From Velocimicrobium porci (GTDB lineage: Bacteria > Bacillota > Clostridia > Lachnospirales > Lachnospiraceae), in the NCBI RefSeq assembly GCF_009696045.1, contig NZ_VUMT01000005.1, positions 97,510 through 161,509 of the forward strand: DNA of 64,000 bases. The letters run 5' to 3'. A program made the translations under genes and the position numbers. The notes beneath the pieces are model-generated. The model was not told the DNA's origin. It made no database searches and saw only the letters and a program-made list of their open reading frames with translations. Below, in pieces: positions 17,205 to 26,642 of the stretch (positions are counted from its first letter, which is position 1; each line of letters opens with the position of its first letter).

Positions 17205-17560
17205 AAAGTCTAATCCCCCAGCTATGCTGGGGAGAATAGAGTAAGTGGAAACGTAGAGGATGCCATAAAAAAGCCTCCTATGTTAAAATGAGAATGGTGT
17301 CGCAAGACAATCTCAAAAATAGGAGGCGGTCCAAATGGACAATAAAAGTTTATCACATACAAAATGGAAATATTACGGATGAAGCTGTACAAAAGTATAT
17401 AAAGGAGCAAGCAGAAGAGTCTAGAAAAGAAGATTCAAAAGGTACCGCATTGTAAGCGGACCAGTATTAATGCTTGCGACACCGCCCTTCGGGGCGAGCA
17501 GTAACATAGCCCTTAGGAGGGCTAATATCAAACCACCACTTGAAGTGGTGGTTGGTGACT
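17205..17560 (+). mobile_element. Non-autonomous IS200/IS605-derived element
   Basis: This element of about 355 bp keeps both subterminal hairpins of an IS200/IS605 transposon. The left hairpin is at 17215-17232 (CCCCCAGC / GCTGGGG). The right hairpin is at 17531-17553 (AACCACCACT / AGTGGTGGTT, loop TGA). Between them is only the start of tnpA (MDNKSLSHTKWKY) joined out of frame to its end (NITDEAVQKYIKEQAEE..., stop at 17453-17455). Nearly all the transposase has been deleted. Such elements move only if a full-length TnpA is present elsewhere. Confidence 0.8.
17273..17327 (+). promoter_or_regulatory. Hairpin over the tnpA ribosome binding site
   Basis: GCCTCCTAT (17273-17281) pairs with ATAGGAGGC (17319-17327), with an inner TGAGA/TCTCA stem. 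It covers the AGGAGG site 7 bases before the tnpA ATG at 17335. This is the known way IS200-type elements keep TnpA translation low, and it has survived although tnpA itself is gone. Confidence 0.7.
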
Positions 17561-17591
17561 TAGTTAGAAATAACAAAAAAGGGAGGAGATT

Positions 17592-19325
17592 ATGAGAAAA
17601 GCGATAAAGGGATTGGAAGTAAAGCGAAAAAAGTATTCTTTCTTATTAGAGCTAATTGCAGTTTTACTTACTATTTTAGCTATTGTTTTATCAAATTTAC
17701 TTGGAAAATTTACAAACAATATAGTAGAGATTAACAGAAATGGAATAATTAAAATAACCTGTTTACTTGCCATCCTCTATGTTTTGCAAATATTGTTTGA
17801 ATATTTTTATGTATATATTCAAAGCTGCTACGAGTCACATACAATGAGGACTCTGCAAATGAAATGCTCTGAGATAATTAATCGTGCAGATATAAGGTGG
17901 TTAGAAAAACAAAAAACAGGAGATTTAATCAGCCGTTTTCAACTGGAGGTTGAGCATACAACCCAGCTATTAACTGGTATTTTGCCACAGATGTTATTTC
18001 AAACTACAAAAATATTATTATTTAGTTTTGTTATGTTTTATTTAAATGTGCGTTTGACCTTGATTTATTTAGGAATGGTGGCAATTATAGTTGTCTTGCA
18101 ATTTTTTCTTAGTAAACCTGTTGAGAAAGTTGCATATAAAAAGAAAGAAAAAGTAAGTTATTCAAATGTTTTGGCGCAAGATATTTTATCGCAAAAAAAG
18201 ACAATAAAGATATTTAACGCCTCGTCGTTGGTGAGAAAATGGTATCAAAAGAGGATGGATGAAGAGTATAAATCAGCAATACATGAACAGATAATTTCTG
18301 CACCCATTCAGACATTAGGACTAATTTGTGGTATTTTACCTATTTTGACGCTATGTTTTATTGGATTAGTTTTTTTATCAAATAAGGAAATTACACTTGA
18401 AGAATTTATGACAATTTATTTTTTAGCAAATACGTCAATGATTGATTTGTTACATTATGCAACTGTTTTTACAAAATATAGAAGTACATACGCTTCAGTA
18501 AAACGTTTATCAGAGGTATTGGACGTTCCGGTTGAAGAAGAAAACAAGAAAATTGTATATGATTCAGGGGATAAAGATGGTAGCTTAGTATCATTTGAAC
18601 ATGTATGGTTTTCTTATGATTCTGCCAATACAGAGGAAGATAAATGGATTTTGAAAGATGTTTCTTTTAAGATAAATAAAGGGGAAAAAATTGCATTTGT
18701 AGGAAAAAGCGGTTGTGGGAAGTCTACAATATTGAATTTACTTGCAGGTTTTTTTATTCCAACAAAGGGAGAAATAAAAAGAGCAGGCAGTTCTTATAAG
18801 GATATGAACTTAAGTCAAATACTTACAGAGTTATCAATAGTTTCGCAAAAAGGATTTTTGTTTGCTGATACTATAAAAAATAATATATTGATGGGGAAAA
18901 ATGGGAAAATTGATGAAGAGAGTTTTAGATTAGTTTGTGAAAGTGCACAAATTAATGCTTTTATGGGCAATCTTGCAAATGGGATTGAAACTCAGGTGGG
19001 AGAACGTGGAAGTGCTTTAAGTGGAGGACAACTTCAACGTGTTATGATTGCGCGAGCATTACTAAAAGATGCTTCTATTTTTTTACTAGATGAGGCAACA
19101 TCTGCTTTGGATGCGGAAACTGAAAAAAACTTGCAGATAGCAATTGAAAAAAACTTTCCAGATCAAACTAGAATTTCTGCTGCTCATCGTTTAGATACAG
19201 TTAAAAATGCGGATTGTATTTATGTAATGAAACAGGGAAGAATCGTAGAACAAGGAACGCATAATGAGCTAATGGCTTTTAATAGTTATTATAGAAAGTT
19301 ATATGAGAAAATAGGGCAGGAGTAA
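17592..19325 (+). CDS. ABC exporter half-transporter, first subunit
   Basis: This 577-residue protein has a six-helix exporter membrane domain (about 1-310) joined to an ATPase domain. Walker A is GKSGCGKST, the signature is LSGGQ, Walker B ends LLDEATSALD with the catalytic Glu kept, and the switch His is in SAAHRL. It is a type IV exporter half. The next gene encodes a second half only 13 bases downstream, so the two should form a heterodimer. No peptide precursor or modifying enzyme is adjacent, so the cargo (drug, lipid or peptide) is unknown. GGGAGGAG lies just before the ATG. Two dead mobile elements sit directly upstream. Confidence 0.92.
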   Translation: MRKAIKGLEVKRKKYSFLLELIAVLLTILAIVLSNLLGKFTNNIVEINRNGIIKITCLLAILYVLQILFEYFYVYIQSCYESHTMRTLQMKCSEIINRADIRWLEKQKTGDLISRFQLEVEHTTQLLTGILPQMLFQTTKILLFSFVMFYLNVRLTLIYLGMVAIIVVLQFFLSKPVEKVAYKKKEKVSYSNVLAQDILSQKKTIKIFNASSLVRKWYQKRMDEEYKSAIHEQIISAPIQTLGLICGILPILTLCFIGLVFLSNKEITLEEFMTIYFLANTSMIDLLHYATVFTKYRSTYASVKRLSEVLDVPVEEENKKIVYDSGDKDGSLVSFEHVWFSYDSANTEEDKWILKDVSFKINKGEKIAFVGKSGCGKSTILNLLAGFFIPTKGEIKRAGSSYKDMNLSQILTELSIVSQKGFLFADTIKNNILMGKNGKIDEESFRLVCESAQINAFMGNLANGIETQVGERGSALSGGQLQRVMIARALLKDASIFLLDEATSALDAETEKNLQIAIEKNFPDQTRISAAHRLDTVKNADCIYVMKQGRIVEQGTHNELMAFNSYYRKLYEKIGQE

Positions 19326-19338
19326 GAGGGGGTAAAAA

Positions 19339-21117
19339 ATGTTCAGTATAAATAGAAAATGGAAAAAAGATTTATCATTATATCAAAGATTGTTATCTTA
19401 TGAAAAAGGAAGAATTACAATTGTTTTAATTAGTGTAGTTATTGGAGGTATATCAACTTTTTTGATATTTAGCACAATTGGAGTAATGCTTCAAAATATT
19501 ATCAGGATAAGCGAATTACCAGATGCGAATAATATTTTGAAGGATACGGTTTCCTATCTCTTATTTGTTTTTTTGTTTTCGATCATAAGTGGATTTGCAC
19601 CGGTTGGAGTTGCCTATGGTGAAGAATATGCAAAAACGAAATTGAAAGAGGATTTACTTTTTAATTGGACCAATGGAAATGAGGCGAATACAGAGGAATT
19701 AAAAAATAGTGATGTATTAGTACGATTAAATGACGATATAAATAAAGCGGTTGATTTAATTGGAAATTATATAAATCTGTGGTATATTAATCCAATTATT
19801 TCGGGGATTCTTTCTTTATTTGTGGTTTCATCTATTGATATCAAAATTGGGATTTATTGTATTGCATGTTCTTGTATGCAGTTATTTATTATAAAACCGG
19901 TTTTAAAAAGAACGGTTCGAATAAAAGAGAAAATTCAAGGTCAAAAGTCAAAAATAGTATCAGCTTTTTCTGAAATGATAGTGGGATCAAAGGAAATAAG
20001 AGTATTTTGCTTAAAAGAAAGTCAAATGAAGAAAATGAGTCAATTAAGCGAAACGTTAATGAATCAAAATATTTCATACGGAAAATTATATGGGATAAGA
20101 AAAGTCAGTCTTACATTAGGAGATTTTTTTAATGTTGCAGGTATTCTTATTTTAGGTGCGTATCTATCGGAAATAGGAGTGATTCGTTTTAGCCAAATTA
20201 TGTTGGCAATTCCTTTATCTGATCAGATTACTCAGTTGGTCAATGGAATAATAAGTATTGCTTCTGTATATGCGGAAAGGCTTCCCTCGCTTTATCGCAT
20301 TTTTGAGTTGATTGATTGTGAACAGGAGAAGAATTTTACATTAAAGGATATGGAGATTGGTGAAAATATGCCTGCAATTGAGTTTAATGATGTGACATTT
20401 TCCTATAAAAATGGAATTCCGGTTTTAGAAAATCTTACATTTTCAATTCCACATGGTTGTACAGTGGCATTTGTTGGAGAAAGTGGGAGTGGAAAGACAT
20501 CAATTTTTCAATTATTGTTAGGATTATATATACCGCAGAAAGGAAATATAAAGTTATACAATCAATCAATTGAGGAAGTAGGGTTAAAAGAATGGAGAAA
20601 ATGTTTTTCTTATGTAGAGCAGTCGACTCCGCTATTTGATACATCGATAAAAGAGAATCTTAAAATTGGAAATGCGAATGAAATGGTTACAGAAGACGAA
20701 ATGGAACAGGCATTAAAAGAGGCATATGCTGATGAATTTATTTGTAATCTAAAAAACGGTTTGGATTACGAAGTGTCAGAAGCAGGCAGGGGACTGTCAG
20801 GGGGACAAAAACAAAGAATTGCAATTGCAAGAAGTTTTCTCCGAAAAGCTCCAATTATGTTGTTAGATGAGGCAACAGCTGCATTGGATAATGAATCAGA
20901 AAAAATGGTACAGAGAGCAGTTTATGAAGCGAAGGAAAATCGCACTATACTTATGGTAGCTCATAAGCTAGAAACGGTTTGTGAAGCGGATATCATTTAT
21001 GTATTAAAACATGGGAAAATTGTCGAGCAGGGGACTCATTATGAATTATTAGCCAAAGAAAAAGAATATGCAAAACTTTGGAACATACAGCATTCCAAGA
21101 TGTCATTAACAAGTTAA
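19339..21117 (+). CDS. ABC exporter half-transporter, second subunit
   Basis: This 592-residue partner has the same layout: membrane domain to about 320, then an ATPase with GESGSGKTS, GLSGGQKQ, LLDEATAALD and switch His in VAHKL. Both ATPase sites of the predicted heterodimer therefore look consensus, unlike many heterodimeric exporters that have one degenerate site. It lies 13 bases after the first subunit and is probably translated from the same message, with a GAGGGGG site. A DUF1858 gene follows after 119 bases. Substrate unknown. Confidence 0.92.
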   Translation: MFSINRKWKKDLSLYQRLLSYEKGRITIVLISVVIGGISTFLIFSTIGVMLQNIIRISELPDANNILKDTVSYLLFVFLFSIISGFAPVGVAYGEEYAKTKLKEDLLFNWTNGNEANTEELKNSDVLVRLNDDINKAVDLIGNYINLWYINPIISGILSLFVVSSIDIKIGIYCIACSCMQLFIIKPVLKRTVRIKEKIQGQKSKIVSAFSEMIVGSKEIRVFCLKESQMKKMSQLSETLMNQNISYGKLYGIRKVSLTLGDFFNVAGILILGAYLSEIGVIRFSQIMLAIPLSDQITQLVNGIISIASVYAERLPSLYRIFELIDCEQEKNFTLKDMEIGENMPAIEFNDVTFSYKNGIPVLENLTFSIPHGCTVAFVGESGSGKTSIFQLLLGLYIPQKGNIKLYNQSIEEVGLKEWRKCFSYVEQSTPLFDTSIKENLKIGNANEMVTEDEMEQALKEAYADEFICNLKNGLDYEVSEAGRGLSGGQKQRIAIARSFLRKAPIMLLDEATAALDNESEKMVQRAVYEAKENRTILMVAHKLETVCEADIIYVLKHGKIVEQGTHYELLAKEKEYAKLWNIQHSKMSLTS

Positions 21118-21236
21118 AAGAAATAAAAAATAATAAGAGGCTAATGTACTTGACGTAATTTTAGGGATATTTTATAATAACAGGGTATTGAAATGAAAGA
21201 AAATACAGCTCGATTTATAATAAAGGAGGCATTGTA

Positions 21237-21446
21237 ATGGCTGAGATAACAAAAGAAACATTAATTGGTGAAATTATTGCAAATCATAGAGAGGTAGCGC
21301 CTATTCTTATGCAGGCGGGCATGCACTGTTTAGGATGTCCATCTGCCCAAGCTGAAAGTTTGGAAGAGGCATGTATGGTACATGGAATTAATGTGGATGA
21401 TTTGGTAATTCAGATTAATGGTTTTCTTGAAGTAAATAAGCAATAA
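21237..21446 (+). CDS. DUF1858 small redox-type protein
   Basis: This 69-residue protein matches the DUF1858 family. It has the family layout of an N-terminal helix pair followed by MHCLGCPSAQAESLEEAC, which contains a CxxC and a third Cys. Such proteins occur alone or fused to hybrid-cluster and other redox proteins, and are thought to form a disulfide or bind a metal; no function is settled. An AAAGGAGG site precedes the ATG, and the gene ends before a strong terminator. Confidence 0.9.
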   Translation: MAEITKETLIGEIIANHREVAPILMQAGMHCLGCPSAQAESLEEACMVHGINVDDLVIQINGFLEVNKQ

Positions 21447-21478
21447 TTGATTTGTAGAGTTTTGAAATAAGTATTAGG

Positions 21479-21548
21479 ATAAGAGCACTAAAAAATAAAA
21501 TTTTTATGACAATTATAAGAATTTTGTTTTTCAGTGCTCTTATTTTTT
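21479..21548 (+). terminator. Terminator after the DUF1858 gene
   Basis: A long imperfect stem is built on ATAAGAGCACT and AGTGCTCTTAT, extended inwards by A/T pairs, and followed by TTTTTT. Confidence 0.8.
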
Positions 21549-21760
21549 GAAAATTCATTTGGAGAATAGGCAAATGTTATTGAAAAAATATCAAGAAAAT
21601 AATATAATAAACACCTAAGGTATTGGGAGGAGAAAGGGGAAATATTTTTTATTACATTGAGCGATGGGATTGGGTTGAAAGAATTATGAAAGGAAAGGAT
21701 ATATGCGTTGCCCTTTCTTTCAACTTGTTTTATGGGGCAATATCGCTGACTTGCGATAGC

Positions 21761-22270
21761 ATGGGTAGAAAAATGGAAATTAGACCAATAAAAGAAGAAG
21801 ACGCAAAAGAATTTCTTGAGATGTTATTGAAGTTGGATAAGCAGACGGAATTAATGACATATGAGGTAGGAGAACATCCGCCGGAATTGGACAATATTTT
21901 AACAGCAATCCGTATTTGTGAGAAAAAAGATAACTTATTGCTGGTTGCCTTAGAAGAAGCAAAAATTATAGGTTTTTTGGGTGCTGCCCGAGGAGAATTT
22001 AATCGAAGCCGACATTCGGTATCTATAACTATAGGAATATTGGAGGATTATCGCCATCAGGGAATTGGAAGTGCGATGTCTGAGCAGATGGAACAGTGGG
22101 CGAGAAGGGCTGGGATTGTAAGGCTTGAATTGACGGTTATATGTCATAATACACAGGCGGTACGTTTATATGAAAAAAAAGGATTTTTTATTGAGGGAAT
22201 TCGAAAAAAATCTTTATTTGTAAATGGAAAATACATTGACGAGTATTATATGGGAAAAATTTTGGTATAA
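21761..22270 (+). CDS. GNAT-family N-acetyltransferase
   Basis: This protein of about 165-170 residues has the GNAT acetyl-CoA motif (IGILEDYRHQGIGSAMSEQM) and the C-terminal NTQAVRLYEKKGF segment. It transfers acetyl from acetyl-CoA to an amine, but the acceptor cannot be read. The start is uncertain. The frame is open back to a TTG at 21623 beside a strong GGGAGGAG site, but family alignment begins at MEIRPIKEEDA (ATG at 21773, or 21761 as given). The 130-base leader holds two hairpin-forming repeats. Confidence 0.75.
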   Translation: MGRKMEIRPIKEEDAKEFLEMLLKLDKQTELMTYEVGEHPPELDNILTAIRICEKKDNLLLVALEEAKIIGFLGAARGEFNRSRHSVSITIGILEDYRHQGIGSAMSEQMEQWARRAGIVRLELTVICHNTQAVRLYEKKGFFIEGIRKKSLFVNGKYIDEYYMGKILV

Positions 22271-22314
22271 ATCAATTTAACGTTATATTTGATATTGTTG
22301 ATAAAATTATAGAA

Positions 22315-22356
22315 AAAGGAAGATAGATGACTTAGTTCGTTTATCTTCCTTTTTTC
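22315..22356 (+). terminator. Terminator after the acetyltransferase
   Basis: AAAGGAAGATA pairs with TATCTTCCTTT, with a 16-base loop, followed by more T. Confidence 0.8.
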
Positions 22357-22465
22357 GCGTTTTGTAAAGTTTTTCTGAAAAAACTATTTAAAAAGCGAAA
22401 AAATGTGTTATACTTAAAATGTAGAATTTATTTAGTTACTTGTTTTAAAATTAGGAGGAATGAAA

Positions 22466-24196
22466 ATGAAAAACAGAAAAAATATTTCTGTAAAAGTACG
22501 TTTACTAGTGGTTTTTCTTGTCTTTGGACTTTTTACGATTGTACTTGGCGTGTCTTCTGCTTATAATTTGGGCAGGACAAAAGAACGGTCCGAAAAAATC
22601 TCAGAGATTGGAATTCGAAATCTGATTGATTTTGATGAAATTACTAGTATAAGTGAAAAAACACAAAAGCTTGTTTATGTATTACGCGATACTACAGATG
22701 AAGAAGAAAAAAAGAGCTGTCTTGATAATTTCAAGCTTTATGAAGAAAATGCTTATTATTATTTGGATGAGGCAGAAAAAAATGCAGAACAGGGGCAAAA
22801 GGAGAATCTTGCTTCTTTGCGCTCTGGTCTTGATGAGTTATTTGCAAATGTACAAATTGCTACAGCCGCCGCGAATTCCAAGGATATGCAGGCATTTGGA
22901 AAAGCGATTGAATCAAATAAAAAGGCAAATGAAACAATCAGCACTGCAATAGGAGAATTAGTTACTGCCAATGATAGTATGATTAAATCTGTAACAAAAG
23001 AACAGGACGATATTCTAAAGAATTCAATTAGGGTAGCGATTGGTCTTGGAATCGTTACAATTGCATGGTTGATTCTTGCAATTTTTAATGTAAACAGATG
23101 CATTATTAATCCACTTAAAAAGTTAGAAACGAAGCTAAATGAAATTATTGAAAGTATTCAACAAAATCGAGGCGATTTATCAATACGGGTTCCGATAAGG
23201 AAATACGATGAAATTGGAAGAGTTGCTTTTAATATTAATAAGTTTATTGATACGCTTGAAAAAATTATTGGAAAAGTTACATATAATGCAGGTGAGTTGG
23301 ACAGTATCATTGAAAATGTTATGAATAAAATTGTAAGAGCGAATGACAGTAGTAGTGATATTTCTGCTGTAATGGAAGAGCTTGCAGCTTCTATGGAGGA
23401 AGTTTCAAGAGTTGCCGTTGATATTAATTCTGATACAGAAAGTGCGAATGATGAAGTTGGTAGCATGGCAAAAGAAGCTGAGAATATGGTTGCTTACTCG
23501 AAAGAAATGAAGATTCGGGCGGGTGAGATGGAAGCCTCTGCATTAGAAACAAAAGAGAGCACAAACCAAGTTGTTACCGAGATTGTACAAAATCTTGAGG
23601 TGGCAATTGAAAATAGTAAAAGTATTGCAGAAATCAGTAATCTTACAGAAGATATTCTTGCTATTTCCGGTCAGACTAATTTACTTTCGTTAAATGCTTC
23701 TATCGAGGCAGCCAGGGCTGGAGAAGCAGGAAGAGGATTTGCTGTTGTAGCGGATCAGATTCGTGAACTTGCGGATTCAAGTAAGGAGGCGGCAAGTAAT
23801 ATACAGCAGCTAAATAGTGAAATTGTAAGGGCGTTTGATGAACTGATTGAAAATTCAAAATCTATGGTTTCTTATATTAATGAAACAATTCTTACAGATT
23901 ATGATAACTTTGTTGAGGTTGGTAAAAAGTATAATGAGGATGCGGCACATCTAAATCAAACGATGGATGGATTTGCAAGGAAAAATGATGATCTTGCAAA
24001 TATAATGGATGCAATTGCAAAACGGATGGATGGAATTGCCAGATCTGTAGATGAAGGAAGTCGTGGCGTTATGAGTGCAGCAACTAATGTAACAACATTA
24101 GTTGAAGATGTGAGTGATATTCATAATGAGATGAATCGAAATGAAACAATTGCAAAATCGCTGAAGGAAGAAACCGATAGCTTCCTCGTAAGATAA
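22466..24196 (+). CDS. Methyl-accepting chemotaxis protein, four-helix-bundle sensor
   Basis: This chemoreceptor has about 576 residues. It has a first membrane helix (about 12-32), a helical extracytoplasmic region to about 185 that looks like a 4HB_MCP domain, a second membrane helix (about 187-208), a HAMP domain, and a signalling domain with [20 protein letters not shown] at the CheA/CheW tip. The sensor type differs from the two other chemoreceptors in this window. The first ATG (22460) touches its ribosome site, so the second, with AGGAGG 7 bases upstream, is the likely start. A terminator follows at once. Confidence 0.93.
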   Translation: MKNRKNISVKVRLLVVFLVFGLFTIVLGVSSAYNLGRTKERSEKISEIGIRNLIDFDEITSISEKTQKLVYVLRDTTDEEEKKSCLDNFKLYEENAYYYLDEAEKNAEQGQKENLASLRSGLDELFANVQIATAAANSKDMQAFGKAIESNKKANETISTAIGELVTANDSMIKSVTKEQDDILKNSIRVAIGLGIVTIAWLILAIFNVNRCIINPLKKLETKLNEIIESIQQNRGDLSIRVPIRKYDEIGRVAFNINKFIDTLEKIIGKVTYNAGELDSIIENVMNKIVRANDSSSDISAVMEELAASMEEVSRVAVDINSDTESANDEVGSMAKEAENMVAYSKEMKIRAGEMEASALETKESTNQVVTEIVQNLEVAIENSKSIAEISNLTEDILAISGQTNLLSLNASIEAARAGEAGRGFAVVADQIRELADSSKEAASNIQQLNSEIVRAFDELIENSKSMVSYINETILTDYDNFVEVGKKYNEDAAHLNQTMDGFARKNDDLANIMDAIAKRMDGIARSVDEGSRGVMSAATNVTTLVEDVSDIHNEMNRNETIAKSLKEETDSFLVR

Positions 24197-24200
24197 GAAT

Positions 24201-24250
24201 AAAAAGAGTCCCATCAATAACAATTGAAGTTGTTGATGGGATTCTTTTTT
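24201..24250 (+). terminator. Bidirectional terminator between chemoreceptor and 5'-nucleotidase
   Basis: The stem CCCATCAA / TTGATGGG with its outer AAAAAGAGT / ATTCTTTTTT forms an A-stem-T arrangement. It lies between two convergent genes and can serve both. Confidence 0.8.
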
Positions 24251-24272
24251 GCTATATAAATGTTAGTTCTGT

Positions 24273-26333
24273 TTATTTAGCCTTTACTGTTAATTTGCAA
24301 GAAACTGATTTTCCGTTTACAGTTGCTTTAATTGTAGTAGTACCGGCTTTTTTAGCAGTAACTTTACCTTTGCTTGTGATAGAAGCTACTTTTTTGTTGC
24401 TGGATGACCATTTAACAGTACCATTTAGGCCATAAGCTTTTGCTTTAAAAGTATATGTTTTACCAACTTTTAATTGTTTTGTAGAAGCTGTCATCTTTAC
24501 GACAGGGTTCTTAACAGTAACTTTTAACTGTAATTTGTAAGTTGTGTTGTTTTGTGTAACTTTTGCAGTGATAGTAGCAGTACCGGCTTTTTTAGCAGTA
24601 ACTTTACCTTTGCTTGTCACAGTAGCAACTTTTTTATTGCTGGATGTGTATGTAACTTTTGCATCATCTGCAAGAGATTTGATATTTACGTTAAAGGACT
24701 GACCTTTGTAAATTGTTTTTTTCTTAGCTGTTGTTGGAACTGTTACAGGTTTTGTGCCTTCTGTAAAACGGGCAGCTGCATCAACTTTTAAAGGTCCTTC
24801 TTTTCCTAATTTAGTAACTTTTTCGATTAAAGATTCATTATCTGCTACATTTGTATTTACAGAAGATACAACGTCTGTAACGAATGCAGTATATTTATTA
24901 CCACCTGTTGCAAGGTATTGATTTGTTACTAATGTATATACTTTATCCATTTGGATTGGAGTTCCGTCTGCTAAACGAACATCAAATACTTGTTGGTCCT
25001 CTGGAAGACTTAAATCATATTTTGCAGTAAGACCAGACATCTGCATGTTGGAAGAGTCATTTCCGACAACTTGTTCTAATAATTTAACAATCTGACTACC
25101 TTTCATTTCAATTTTATAGATTAAGTTACCGAATGGAGCCACTGTATAAATGTCGTTTACTGTAAGTTTTTTTGCGTCAAAGTTAGTACGGATACCACCA
25201 TCATTGCAGAATGCAAAGTCTACACCTTCATCATAACGCATCATATCTGTAATCCAGTTACCCATTACGGATGTTAGAGAACCTTCGATTAAATCTCTTG
25301 TTAAAGCTACAGGTAAGTCTGCAATTTCTTTATTAAGTAATGGTGCAACTTCATCTACTGCAGTATTAGAAATATTAATGATTGTTGTATCAAAATCAGT
25401 TTTGTTTGCATCTGTACATACTAATTTTGTAGGGTCTGCATTAATATCAACAAATTCTGGTGTAGTTACAGTTACTTTATTATCAGCAGAAATTGTCATT
25501 GTTGCTTTTGCAAATCCTCTTGCTTCTTTGTATCCCTGACCATAAGGAATACCATTGCTGCCTACACCTACTTTGATTTGGTGGGAGTGACCGCCAAATA
25601 CAGCATCAATGTATCCTGCTTCGAATTTTTCAACACATTCCTGAGCGTCATCGTGAGCTAATACGATAACTGCATCCGCTTCTTTTGATGTTTTTAACTC
25701 TTTTGCGAGTTTATTAACGATAGAAGCATCTTCGCTAATTGTGTAAGGAGCGATTCTTTCAGCCATAATATCTACAGAATATTCATCTGCCCAACCGATA
25801 ATAGCGATTTTTTTGCCACTTCTTTCAACAATTGTATAAGGTTTTGCAAAATCTACTAATTTGCCTGTGCTTTTAACAAAGATATTGGAAGCGAGCATTG
25901 GAATATTGCTGTTTGCCAATGTAGCATTTTTTGTAGTAACTTTTTCAATGCCCCAGTCAAATTCATGGTTACCAACTGCAGAAGCATCAAATTTCATAGC
26001 ATCTAAAGTCTGAATTAAATATTTTCCATAAGAAAGGTTAGATAGAGGAGTTCCCTGAAAAGTATCTCCACCATTTAAAATAATAGTATCGCCTTTTGCT
26101 TTGTAATCATTAAATAACTTAGCCATATAAGCCATTCTGTACTGGAAAGAAGACTTTTCTTTACTTGGAGTCTCAACCAGATGTCCATGGATATCGGTTG
26201 TTTCAAGAAGTGTAATAGTTACGTCCCCCGTTGCAGCCTTTGCGTTGTTTACAGGTACATTAATCATACCGAAAACTAATGCAAGGACTAGCAATAAAGA
26301 TAATGTTTTTTTCATTTTTTTTGTTAGTTGCAT
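24273..26333 (-). CDS. Secreted 5'-nucleotidase-type metallophosphatase with two Big_2 domains
   Basis: This 686-residue protein has a signal peptide (helix about 10-27, cleavage near NAKA). The calcineurin-like phosphatase domain has TTDIHGHL, NGGDTFQG, GNHEFDWG and GGHSH metal motifs. A 5'-nucleotidase C-terminal domain follows, with NDGGIRTNF and the VAPFGN segment. Two Big_2 Ig-like repeats end the protein (from about 530 and 608), sharing a KGKVTAKKAGT core. It should release phosphate from nucleotides outside the cell. No sortase signal is visible; the Big_2 repeats may bind surface polymers. The start has a GAGAGGA site. Confidence 0.92.
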   Translation of the reverse strand: MQLTKKMKKTLSLLLVLALVFGMINVPVNNAKAATGDVTITLLETTDIHGHLVETPSKEKSSFQYRMAYMAKLFNDYKAKGDTIILNGGDTFQGTPLSNLSYGKYLIQTLDAMKFDASAVGNHEFDWGIEKVTTKNATLANSNIPMLASNIFVKSTGKLVDFAKPYTIVERSGKKIAIIGWADEYSVDIMAERIAPYTISEDASIVNKLAKELKTSKEADAVIVLAHDDAQECVEKFEAGYIDAVFGGHSHQIKVGVGSNGIPYGQGYKEARGFAKATMTISADNKVTVTTPEFVDINADPTKLVCTDANKTDFDTTIINISNTAVDEVAPLLNKEIADLPVALTRDLIEGSLTSVMGNWITDMMRYDEGVDFAFCNDGGIRTNFDAKKLTVNDIYTVAPFGNLIYKIEMKGSQIVKLLEQVVGNDSSNMQMSGLTAKYDLSLPEDQQVFDVRLADGTPIQMDKVYTLVTNQYLATGGNKYTAFVTDVVSSVNTNVADNESLIEKVTKLGKEGPLKVDAAARFTEGTKPVTVPTTAKKKTIYKGQSFNVNIKSLADDAKVTYTSSNKKVATVTSKGKVTAKKAGTATITAKVTQNNTTYKLQLKVTVKNPVVKMTASTKQLKVGKTYTFKAKAYGLNGTVKWSSSNKKVASITSKGKVTAKKAGTTTIKATVNGKSVSCKLTVKAK

Positions 26334-26581
26334 TCGCTTTTCCTCTCTTTCTTTTTAAAGATAAATGATTCACAAATGATTTTACTCATTGTGAATTTGT
26401 ATTATAGCATATTTTGGACAATATAGCAAACTCATATGGGTATTTTTTTGAAAAAATTGTGTTAAATAACAGGGACGCATGTCCTTTTGTTTTAAATGGT
26501 TAGACAAATGCACTAATTTAGATTGGTTAATAAGATTAGGTAATAGAAAGTGAATTTGGTGTGATTTGTTGAATATTTATA

Positions 26582-26610
26582 TTGCGAAAAGAAATAAGAA
26601 CTTCTATAAT
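26582..26610 (+). promoter_or_regulatory. Sigma-A-type promoter of the MetY-type gene
   Basis: TTGCGA at 26582-26587, a 17-base spacer and TATAAT at 26605-26610 lie 33 bases before the start codon. The rest of 26334-26581 shows a small GGACGCATGTCC palindrome and nothing else recognisable. No SAM riboswitch or T-box is seen. Confidence 0.65.
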
Positions 26611-26642
26611 AAATAAAAAACAATAAGGGGGATTGAGTTGAA

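Noticed and set aside
24343..24640. Near-identical repeats of about 35 bases that look like a tandem repeat
   Set aside because: They encode the shared KGKVTAKKAGT core of the two Big_2 domains, so coding explains them.
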